Assembly (NCBI GenBank): GCA_913041865.1
Contig: CAJWIW010000066.1
Coordinates: 1 to 5,247, forward strand
Direction: 5' to 3'
From: an uncultured Gammaproteobacteria bacterium
GTDB lineage: Bacteria > Pseudomonadota > Gammaproteobacteria > GCA-002705445 > GCA-002716945
Length of the DNA stretch: 5,247 nt
In this document: positions 1 to 5,054 of the stretch, in pieces
Layout of the letters: each line of letters opens with the position of its first letter
Position numbering within the stretch: the first letter of the stretch is position 1
Made by a program: the position numbers and the translations under genes
Notes under the pieces: model-generated
Told to the model about the DNA's origin: nothing
What the model saw: only the letters and a program-made list of their open reading frames with translations
Databases searched by the model: none

Positions 1-1141
1 CAGAACCTGGGACTACCATTGCTTGTTTGATTGTATTTGCAACTTTTTTACCTTGTAATATCGATGCAGCATCTCTTAGATCCTCAATTCTTGAGTTTGT
101 GCAAGAGCCTATAAAAACTTTATCTAGAGTGATTGAGTCAATAGATTGATTAGGCTTGAGATCCATATACTTTAATGCCCTCGCGATAGAATCTCTTCTT
201 TTCGGGTCTTCGATTTTTGAGGGATCTGGAATATTTCCAGTAACATCTACTGTCATCTCTGGAGATGTCCCCCAACTTACTTGTGGTACTATTGAATCCG
301 CATCAAATTCATGAACTGAATCAAAAGTAGCATTTTCATCACTTCTAAGTGTTTCCCAATATTTAGTTGCGATATCGATATGTTTTTTTGCAGGCGTATG
401 CTTCCTGTTGATAACATAATTAAATGTTTTATCATCAAATGCAACTAAACCGGATTTAGCTCCTGCTTCGATACTCATATTACAAATTGTCATACGACCT
501 TCAATACTCATGTCACTAATACATTTACCTGTGAATTCGATCGTATGAGCTGTTCCACCAGACGTTCCTATTTTTTTTATAACATACAATATTACGTCTT
601 TAGGTGTGACAAATGCTCGAAGATTATTCTTTATATTTATCTTCATATTTTTGGCTTTTTTTACATTGATACATTGCGTAGCTAAGACATGTTCTACATC
701 ACTTGTACCTATTCCAAAAGCTAGTGCTGCTAATGCACCATGAGTTGAAGTATGAGAATCTCCACATACAAGAGTCATCCCTGGCTGTGTGATTCCTAAC
801 TCAGGACCTATGACATGAACAATCCCCTGATTTACGTCATTTAAATCAAAATAAGTAATATTGTTCTCTTTACAATTCTTTACAAGTGTATCTACTTGCA
901 GTTTTGAAATCTTATCTTCAATACCATGATTTCTAGCACTAGTAGGGACATTATGATCTGATACTGCATAAATCGAATCTTTATTCCATATCTCTCTCTG
1001 ATCTAATTTGAGACCCTCAAATGCTTGCGGAGAAGTTACCTCGTGAACTAAATGTCGATCAATATATATTAAAGAGGAGTCATCAGAATTAACTATAATC
1101 TGATGCTCATCCCAGATTTTGTCATAAAGTGTTTTGCCCAT
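1..1141 (-). CDS. leuC: 3-isopropylmalate dehydratase large subunit LeuC, C-terminus cut off by window edge
   Basis: With LeuD, LeuC isomerises 2-isopropylmalate to 3-isopropylmalate in cytoplasmic leucine synthesis, using a [4Fe-4S] cluster of the aconitase family. The reading frame is open for 380 codons from the ATG at 1141-1139 to the window edge; the family is usually about 465-475 residues, so about 90 are missing. Visible landmarks are MGKTLYDK at the start, YIDRHLVHEVTSPQAF (about 26-41), CGDSHTSTHG (126-135), AFGIGTSDVEHVLATQ (141-156), EGRMTICNM (214-222) and IGSCTNSRIEDLR (344-356). Cys347 in that last motif is the first cluster ligand; the other two cysteines lie outside the window. 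The start matches the usual family N-terminus and has a TAGGT ribosome binding site 6 bases upstream. It lies 8 bp downstream of aroC and is probably co-transcribed with it. leuD and leuB may follow beyond the left edge, but that cannot be seen. Confidence 0.97.
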   Translation of the reverse strand, partial: MGKTLYDKIWDEHQIIVNSDDSSLIYIDRHLVHEVTSPQAFEGLKLDQREIWNKDSIYAVSDHNVPTSARNHGIEDKISKLQVDTLVKNCKENNITYFDLNDVNQGIVHVIGPELGITQPGMTLVCGDSHTSTHGALAALAFGIGTSDVEHVLATQCINVKKAKNMKINIKNNLRAFVTPKDVILYVIKKIGTSGGTAHTIEFTGKCISDMSIEGRMTICNMSIEAGAKSGLVAFDDKTFNYVINRKHTPAKKHIDIATKYWETLRSDENATFDSVHEFDADSIVPQVSWGTSPEMTVDVTGNIPDPSKIEDPKRRDSIARALKYMDLKPNQSIDSITLDKVFIGSCTNSRIEDLRDAASILQGKKVANTIKQAMVVPGS

Positions 1142-1147
1142 AACTAT

Positions 1148-1152
1148 ACCTA
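1148..1152 (-). promoter_or_regulatory. leuC ribosome binding site overlapping the aroC stop codon
   Basis: The minus strand reads TAGGT, 6 bases before the leuC ATG. Its TAG is the aroC stop codon itself. Ribosomes finishing aroC would therefore sit on the leuC initiation region, which suggests translational coupling (inference). aroC uses the same TAGGT core at 2214-2218, so this looks like a normal initiation signal for this genome. Confidence 0.65.
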
Positions 1153-2208
1153 ATTGTTTTGAGCTTTATTTCTCAAATAAAGATCCATTAAAACATTAGC
1201 TAACATTGCCTCTGCAATAGGAACTGCTCGTATTCCCACACAGGGATCATGTCTGCCCTTGGTACGTATTGTAGTCGCTTTATTTTTTTTATCTACCGTT
1301 TTTCCGGGTACAAGAATACTAGATGTTGGCTTAAGTGCAAGGTCTACGTGTAAATCTTGCCCTGATGTGATGCCACCCAAGGTACCACCTGAATGATTAC
1401 TTAAAAAACCTTTTGGTGTTAACTCATCTCTTGCTTCAGAGCCCCTCTGAGTAACTACTGAAAATCCATCACCAATCCCAACTCCTTTAACAGCATTGAT
1501 CGACATCATGGCTTGGGCAATTAGAGCATCTACTTTGTCAAAAACGGGATCACCGAGTCCGATCGGTACATTCTCTGCAATCACAGAAACTTTTGCGCCA
1601 ATAGAATCGCCAGATTTTCTTATGTGATTAAGATATTTTTTTAGATCATCTAGCATAGATTTATCAGGGAAAAAGAATGGATTTTTCTCAATCTCTGATT
1701 TCTGAAATTTACTAGGGATCAATTCACCTAGTTGAGACACAAAACCATATATTTTCATCTTACAATTTTTAAGTAGATATTTTTTTGCAATAGCGCCGGC
1801 TGCAACCCTTGCTAGTGTCTCACGGGCTGATGATCTACCAGCACCACGATAATCTCTGATACCATATTTTTTTTGATATGTGAAATCCGCGTGACCTGGT
1901 CTAAACTTATCTTTAATTTCGGAATAATCCTTTGTTCTTTGATCTTGATTAAATACAATCAGACTAATAGGAGTACCCGTCGTCATGCCAGCGAATACAC
2001 CTGATAGGATCTCAACTTTGTCATCTTCCTTCCTCTGTGTTGTATACTTAGATTGACCAGGTTTTCTTCTATTTAGATCTTTTTGTATATCGCTCTCATC
2101 TAACTTTAATCCAGGTGGACAACCATCAATCACGCATCCAATAGCTTTACCATGACTTTCACCATAAGTTGTTAACGAAAATATTTTACCAAATGTATTA
2201 CCTGACAT
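1150..2208 (-). CDS. aroC: Chorismate synthase AroC
   Basis: AroC converts 5-enolpyruvylshikimate-3-phosphate to chorismate, the last step of the shikimate pathway, using reduced FMN in the cytoplasm. The protein is 352 residues, close to the usual size (E. coli about 361), and aligns end to end from memory. The three family signatures are present: GESHG (16-20) with His19, the GRSSARET block (124-131) and RHDPC (319-323). RPGHAD (103-108) supplies the second conserved histidine, His106, and SINAVKGVGIGDGF lies at about 236-249. The start is well supported: MSGNTFGKIF matches the usual N-terminus and TAGGT stands 5 bases upstream. It is the first gene of a minus-strand unit with leuC 8 bp downstream and is divergent from the SCO gene. 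I see no broken motif or frameshift. Confidence 0.98.
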   Translation of the reverse strand: MSGNTFGKIFSLTTYGESHGKAIGCVIDGCPPGLKLDESDIQKDLNRRKPGQSKYTTQRKEDDKVEILSGVFAGMTTGTPISLIVFNQDQRTKDYSEIKDKFRPGHADFTYQKKYGIRDYRGAGRSSARETLARVAAGAIAKKYLLKNCKMKIYGFVSQLGELIPSKFQKSEIEKNPFFFPDKSMLDDLKKYLNHIRKSGDSIGAKVSVIAENVPIGLGDPVFDKVDALIAQAMMSINAVKGVGIGDGFSVVTQRGSEARDELTPKGFLSNHSGGTLGGITSGQDLHVDLALKPTSSILVPGKTVDKKNKATTIRTKGRHDPCVGIRAVPIAEAMLANVLMDLYLRNKAQNN

Positions 2209-2308
2209 AAAAGACCTAAATTATTAGCAAATTGAACATAAATATCATATATTTACCAGTATATTATTATAGTACAAATCAGAGAATAATAAAAATTAGA
2301 AGAGGATT
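2209..2308. promoter_or_regulatory. Divergent promoter region between aroC and the SCO gene
   Basis: This 100-bp, very AT-rich gap must carry the promoters of both divergent units. On the minus strand a perfect TATAAT lies at 2271-2266, with only a poor -35 (TTTTAT) 17 bases upstream; it would start the aroC transcript near 2259. On the plus strand TATAGT at 2268-2273 is a possible -10 for the SCO gene without a recognisable -35. The two -10 candidates overlap, so the promoters may compete. In DNA this AT-rich such matches arise easily by chance, so the exact boxes are uncertain even though the region's role is clear from gene orientation. Confidence 0.5.
2239..2255. repeat. Short palindrome TAAATAT-CAT-ATATTTA in the divergent promoter region
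   Basis: Two perfect 7-base arms flank a 3-base centre. It would lie just downstream of the predicted aroC transcription start, where a repressor could act. It consists almost entirely of A and T, so chance is a serious alternative, and no known operator is recognised. Confidence 0.3.
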
Positions 2309-2899
2309 ATGAAAATAAAGTATGTATTTCTAATAATTATTGTGATCCTTGGACTCCAGGGATTAATGATGATTAATGCTGACTACACTCCACACTACAC
2401 GAAACTAGGATCTGAGAGATCGTTTTTCCCTGATAAATCAAATTACATTTCTACAGATGATCCAAATTTTAATAATGAAAACTTACAAGGAGCTCACACA
2501 CTTGTTTTCTTCGGGTATACTAATTGTCCAGATTATTGTCCAGACACTCTTATGAAAATAAGACAAATATTCAGAAAATTAGAAAATGCTAAAATCAGAA
2601 AAGATATTCGAATGCTATTTATTTCTGTTGATACATCTGATGATATAGCAAAAATAAAAAAGTATGTAGAATACTTTGATACTAGATTTGTAGGGATAGC
2701 CCCCAAGGATGCAGAGCTGAAAGAACTTACGAAAAGAGTTGGGGTTTATTATAAAGAAATTTCTTCAGAGAATAATGTAAAGTTTTTTGATCACACAAGC
2801 GCAATATTTCTAGTAAATGAACACTCAAAATTGATAGGATTGTATACATCACCTGTGGATGCTAATAATATCTTTGAAGATATAGTAAATGATTATTAA
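2309..2899 (+). CDS. SCO1/SenC/PrrC family copper chaperone, membrane-anchored
   Basis: SCO proteins are thioredoxin-fold proteins that deliver or reduce copper for the CuA site of cytochrome c oxidase on the periplasmic side of the inner membrane. The protein has 196 residues. Residues 4-22 form one hydrophobic segment, probably an uncleaved anchor. The metal site is intact: FFGYTNCPDYCPDT carries the CxxxC pair Cys73 and Cys77, and FDHTSAIFLV supplies the conserved His162. FISVDTSDD (104-112) matches the family strand usually ending in VDP. The stretch between the anchor and the thioredoxin fold (about 24-62) is short and poorly conserved. AAGAGG lies only about 3 bases before the ATG, rather close. 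psd follows after 3 bp, so the two genes form a plus-strand unit. No cytochrome oxidase genes are visible nearby, so the exact client is unknown. Confidence 0.9.
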   Translation: MKIKYVFLIIIVILGLQGLMMINADYTPHYTKLGSERSFFPDKSNYISTDDPNFNNENLQGAHTLVFFGYTNCPDYCPDTLMKIRQIFRKLENAKIRKDIRMLFISVDTSDDIAKIKKYVEYFDTRFVGIAPKDAELKELTKRVGVYYKEISSENNVKFFDHTSAIFLVNEHSKLIGLYTSPVDANNIFEDIVNDY

Positions 2900-2902
2900 T
2901 CG

Positions 2903-3766
2903 ATGAAAAATTTATCGAGGAACATTTTAGAGTCCATAAAAGCATATTGGCTTTTTTTATTGCCTCATTATGTTATTTCTAGATTAACTTATATTATTAC
3001 CAGAACAAAAAACCCTTTTGTGCCGAGCCTGATCAAGTTATATGTTAGTTTGTTTAGAGTAAATATGAGTGAATGCGTTTATGAGTCACCAAAAGACTAT
3101 CAAACTTTTTGCGACTTTTTTACTAGAAAGCTAAAACCAGGTATCCATAAAATTGATAAAACAAAAAATTCAATTGTTTCAACTTGCGACGGAACAATTA
3201 CTCAATATGGAAATATCGATGACAATACAATACTTCAAGTCAAAGGTAAAAAAATATCGATAAATGATCTCACACATGATAAAAAGCTAAATGATTTTTT
3301 CATGGATGGTTCATTTCTAACAATTTATCTATCACCAAGAGACTATCACAGAGTACACATGCCATATAATGGCAAACTAACTAGCACGTCACACATACCT
3401 GGTAGATTATTCAGTGTCGCAAAGCATGCTGTAAATAAAATTCATAATCTTTACGCAAGGAACGAGCGTTTATCCTGTATATTTAAAAATGATGATCTTA
3501 CATTTGCTGTAATATTTATTGCTGCCATAAACGTATCGTCAATAGAGGTAAAATGGAAAGGAGAGGTTTCTCCTCCATATCCGAAGAAAACAATATCAAC
3601 TAATTATAGTAAAAAGAAAATAATTTTAGATAAAGGAGAAGAGCTTGGGATGTTCAAAAGCGGATCAACAGTAATTATGTTATTCGATAAGAATGTTGAG
3701 CTTTTATCATCTATCAAAAAAGGTCAAAAAATTAGAGTTGGCCAGAAGATAGGGAACTTATCTTAG
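2903..3766 (+). CDS. psd: Phosphatidylserine decarboxylase proenzyme
   Basis: Psd decarboxylates phosphatidylserine to phosphatidylethanolamine at the inner membrane, using a pyruvoyl group made by self-cleavage. The 287 residues match the usual bacterial length. Conserved blocks are FCDFFTRKLKPG (69-80), CDGTITQYG (95-103) with Asp96, YLSPRDYHRVHMP (142-154) with His149 and His152, and LYARNERL (183-190). The cleavage motif is SGST at 253-256 in place of the usual LGST. Cleavage before Ser255 would give a beta chain of 254 residues and a pyruvoyl alpha chain of 33. Hydrophobic N-terminal stretches fit membrane association. The gene starts 3 bp after the SCO stop with no clear ribosome binding site, so translation may be coupled to SCO. 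The TAG stop directly abuts the convergent tsaB stop. The family call is secure and the Leu-to-Ser change is the one oddity. Confidence 0.96.
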   Translation: MKNLSRNILESIKAYWLFLLPHYVISRLTYIITRTKNPFVPSLIKLYVSLFRVNMSECVYESPKDYQTFCDFFTRKLKPGIHKIDKTKNSIVSTCDGTITQYGNIDDNTILQVKGKKISINDLTHDKKLNDFFMDGSFLTIYLSPRDYHRVHMPYNGKLTSTSHIPGRLFSVAKHAVNKIHNLYARNERLSCIFKNDDLTFAVIFIAAINVSSIEVKWKGEVSPPYPKKTISTNYSKKKIILDKGEELGMFKSGSTVIMLFDKNVELLSSIKKGQKIRVGQKIGNLS

Positions 3767-4417
3767 CTAAATTTCGTGATTTGCATAATCAGGCAGTGTA
3801 TCAGAAAGTTTGAATTCACTGCCAAGATTTATATACTTTTCTGCAAAAGATATTAAATCCTCACTATTTGTCTCTCGTGATAAAATTGTGTGATCGTATG
3901 TTATAGGTATACATTTTCTCTCGATGTATTTAGAAAGTTCAGTATTTAAAACGAGGTGCTCATTATGTGATATGTTTATCATTTTAATATCAGATAGTAA
4001 TGTGTCTTTGATTTGATATAACTTTTTTGATTTTTCGAATGAAGCAGTAAAATATCTATCACCATAAGCGTACTTGGCACACTCAAACCTAGTCATATTA
4101 GAATCTGATGAATATACATAAGCCATTACCTCTAAAGATGAGATACCCACTATTGGTATGTTTAAAGTGTATCCAATTGCTTGAAGTGACGAAGCTGCGA
4201 CTCTAGTACCAGTAAAACTAGCAGGACCTTTATTAAATAGTATACCTGATAAGTCTGATGCCTGCATATTGTTTGTATCTAGCAGGTCGTTAAGTGCTTG
4301 AAGAAATATTTCACTGTGTTTGCCATCTTTCTGATATATTTTTGTTTCTATACCTTTCTCAGATCTTAATGATAAAGACAAATCTTTACTAGAGGAGTCA
4401 ATTGCAAGGATAATCAT
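3767..4417 (-). CDS. tsaB: tRNA threonylcarbamoyladenosine biosynthesis protein TsaB
   Basis: TsaB is the non-catalytic ASKHA-fold partner of TsaD and, with TsaE, supports transfer of threonylcarbamoyl to A37 of ANN-decoding tRNAs. From the ATG at 4417-4415 the protein has 216 residues, near the usual length. It begins MIILAIDSSS, the normal TsaB start (MILALDTS type). Further matches are KHSEIFLQALNDLL, the core NKGPASFTGTRVA, IPIVGISSLE, a KYAYGDRYFTASFE block where the family has DARMxEVY, and a LPDYAN tail resembling the usual PxYLR. The frame stays open to an ATG at 4471, but those 18 extra residues resemble nothing in the family and would run into the tRNA gene, so I reject that start. 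ATGs at 4435 and 4432 are also in frame. None of the starts has a clear ribosome binding site. The C-terminal half is diverged, as is common for TsaB. Confidence 0.92.
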   Translation of the reverse strand: MIILAIDSSSKDLSLSLRSEKGIETKIYQKDGKHSEIFLQALNDLLDTNNMQASDLSGILFNKGPASFTGTRVAASSLQAIGYTLNIPIVGISSLEVMAYVYSSDSNMTRFECAKYAYGDRYFTASFEKSKKLYQIKDTLLSDIKMINISHNEHLVLNTELSKYIERKCIPITYDHTILSRETNSEDLISFAEKYINLGSEFKLSDTLPDYANHEI

Positions 4418-4423
4418 AAAAAC

Positions 4424-4452
4424 ATAGTACATCATAAGTTTTTTATATACAA
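4424..4452 (-). promoter_or_regulatory. Candidate tsaB promoter giving a nearly leaderless mRNA
   Basis: The minus strand has TTGTAT (4452-4447), a 17-base spacer, then TACTAT (4429-4424), followed after GTTTTT by the tsaB ATG at 4417. The matches are partial (3/6 and 4/6). If used, transcription would begin at or next to the ATG, which would explain the missing ribosome binding site. The surrounding AT richness makes chance matches likely. Confidence 0.25.
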
Positions 4453-4463
4453 TTTTATGTATT

Positions 4464-4536
4464 CTCCCCATAGTTAAACTGGATATAACAAGACCCTCCT
4501 AAGGTTTAGTTCCTGGTTCGAGTCCGGGTGGGGAGG
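4464..4536 (+). tRNA. tRNA-Arg, anticodon CCU (reads AGG)
   Basis: A full 73-base cloverleaf can be folded by hand. The acceptor stem CTCCCCA (4464-4470) pairs with TGGGGAG (4529-4535), followed by discriminator G4536. The D stem is GTTA/TAAC (4473-4476 with 4486-4489) with GG at 4481-4482. The anticodon stem AGACC/GGTTT (4491-4495 with 4503-4507, one G-T pair) closes the loop CTCCTAA with anticodon CCT at 4498-4500. The T stem CCTGG/CCGGG (4512-4516 with 4524-4528) closes TTCGAGT. Arginine identity bases A20 (4483), C35 (4499) and G73 are present. A37 (4501) is the expected t6A site. CCA is not encoded and must be added enzymatically. The D-arm and anticodon region closely resembles E. coli tRNA-Arg(CCU). 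The gene is divergent from tsaB, 46 bp away; no convincing promoter is visible for it. Confidence 0.96.
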
Positions 4537-4552
4537 AATAATAGTGACTGTG

Positions 4553-4561
4553 TGGTATGAT
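4553..4561 (+). promoter_or_regulatory. Extended -10 promoter element for the lipoprotein gene
   Basis: TGGTATGAT is an extended -10 (TGn followed by a 5/6 match to TATAAT). There is no -35 match at 17 bases, which extended -10 promoters can do without. It predicts transcription from about 4568 and a leader of about 16 bases before the ATG at 4584. It also places the upstream in-frame ATG at 4557 inside the promoter. The gene might instead be read through from the tRNA, since no terminator is visible between them. Confidence 0.45.
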
Positions 4562-4572
4562 AAAAAAAACTC

Positions 4573-4578
4573 AAGAGA
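4573..4578 (+). promoter_or_regulatory. Ribosome binding site supporting the 4584 lipoprotein start
   Basis: AAGAGA ends 5 bases before the ATG at 4584. No comparable purine-rich site precedes the alternative ATG at 4557, so this site helps decide the start. Confidence 0.55.
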
Positions 4579-4583
4579 TAAAT

Positions 4584-4868
4584 ATGAATAAAATACTCCT
4601 TACGATGCTAGTCTTAATTTTGATCGGATGCACCTCTAGTACTAATAATAAGCAACTTGAGACATGTGCTGATTCTATGTTTATTCTTACGAATGAATTG
4701 ATGGCAGAAAGGTTGCCAGGTGAAGCTCAACCAGAAGCTGCAATTAGAGAATTTTTAACTCAATCTTTCAACAATAAAACTGAATATGATTACTATAACG
4801 CTTTAATAAAAATATGTGAGGATCAAAAAGATAAAGATCCAGAGAAATTCAAAGAAGATTACAAATAA
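4584..4868 (+). CDS. Small putative lipoprotein of unknown function
   Basis: I do not recognise the family. From the ATG at 4584 the product has 94 residues: a lysine, a hydrophobic core and the lipobox LIGC ending at Cys16, so it is probably lipidated and cut to a mature protein of 79 residues. That mature part is polar and charged, with two further cysteines (28 and 78) that could form a disulfide, and a lysine/aspartate-rich tail. There is no obvious domain or repeat. An in-frame ATG lies 27 bases upstream at 4557, but it overlaps a likely -10 element and would put extra polar residues before the signal peptide. The 4584 start has AAGAGA 5 bases upstream and gives a textbook signal peptide. 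It lies 47 bp after the tRNA and has no co-directional protein-coding neighbour in the window except a doubtful ORF. Membrane side and partners are unknown. Confidence 0.8.
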   Translation: MNKILLTMLVLILIGCTSSTNNKQLETCADSMFILTNELMAERLPGEAQPEAAIREFLTQSFNNKTEYDYYNALIKICEDQKDKDPEKFKEDYK

Positions 4869-4871
4869 TAC

Positions 4872-4894
4872 ATATTTTTATTATTTAAAAATAT
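4872..4894. repeat. Perfect AT-only inverted repeat just after the lipoprotein gene
   Basis: Arms ATATTTTTA (4872-4880) and TAAAAATAT (4886-4894) pair perfectly over 9 bp around a TTATT loop, 3 bases after the lipoprotein stop. Its place suggests 3'-end formation or mRNA stabilisation, but it has no G or C in the stem and no T-run after it, so it is not a standard intrinsic terminator. Confidence 0.4.
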
Positions 4895-4910
4895 CCTATC
4901 AACATCTGTG

Positions 4911-4980
4911 AATATAAGGTAGGTATTAATGCAAAAATTGTTTCTCATTATTCTATTTTGCATAAATACCACCTTACATT
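4911..4980. repeat. Long imperfect inverted repeat (about 23 bp hairpin)
   Basis: Three blocks pair in order: TAAGGT (4915-4920) with ACCTTA (4971-4976), GGTATT (4922-4927) with AATACC (4965-4970), and ATGCAAAA (4929-4936) with TTTTGCAT (4956-4963). That gives 20 Watson-Crick pairs with one bulged A (4921) and one A-A mismatch (4928/4964), around a 19-base loop at 4937-4955. Three more pairs (4911-4913 with 4978-4980) lie beyond an A-C mismatch. It sits between the lipoprotein gene and the convergent receptor gene. Neither side is followed by a T-run, so a simple terminator is doubtful. It could be an RNA structure, a small dispersed palindromic element or a protein-binding site; the sequence does not decide. 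Confidence 0.7.
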
Positions 4981-5054
4981 GTGTACAACTAATCTATTAT
5001 GTCTTTCATAAAAAAACACATTTCTATGTCAAAATTACAAGTCATAATCGATAG
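4929..5054 (+). CDS. Doubtful 41-residue ORF with hydrophobic N-terminus
   Basis: An ATG at 4929 is preceded by AAGGTAGGT, including the same TAGGT core seen before aroC and leuC, and opens 41 codons to a TAG at 5052-5054. The product begins MQKLFLIILFC, resembling a short membrane segment or signal peptide, followed by aromatic and basic residues with no known motif. Against it are its small size, the low complexity expected in AT-rich DNA, its 20-bp overlap with the end of the opposite-strand receptor gene, and the fact that its start and ribosome binding site fall inside the left arm of the long hairpin, which would hide them. Best regarded as a candidate only. Confidence 0.2.
   Translation: MQKLFLIILFCINTTLHCVQLIYYVFHKKTHFYVKITSHNR
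5010..5029 (-). terminator. Weak possible terminator of the TonB-dependent receptor gene
   Basis: On the minus strand, 5 bases after the receptor stop codon, ACAT-AGAA-ATGT forms a 4-bp hairpin followed by G and seven T residues (5016-5010). The T-run and position suit an intrinsic terminator, but the stem is too short and AT-rich to be convincing. Confidence 0.25.

Noticed and set aside
1..2208. Leucine-type attenuator or leader peptide ahead of leuC
   Set aside because: Only 8 bp separate aroC and leuC, with no leader ORF, leucine codon run or paired hairpins.
3559..3574. Hairpin AGGAGA-GGTT-TCTCCT inside psd
   Set aside because: It is fully inside a conserved coding stretch (KGEVSPP) and is explained by codon content; no regulatory context.
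3746..3764. Hairpin AAGATA / TATCTT with a 7-base loop at the end of psd, as a terminator
   Set aside because: The 6-bp AT-rich stem lies within coding sequence and no T-run follows.
4418..4471. The first 18 codons of the longest tsaB reading frame
   Set aside because: They overlap the tRNA acceptor stem, lack family similarity and precede the typical TsaB N-terminus MIILAIDSS.
4512..4583. tRNA-Arg(CCU) 3' end as an integration (att) site for a mobile element
   Set aside because: This tRNA is a known type of attachment target, but no direct repeat of its 3' end, integrase or phage-like gene is visible in the window.
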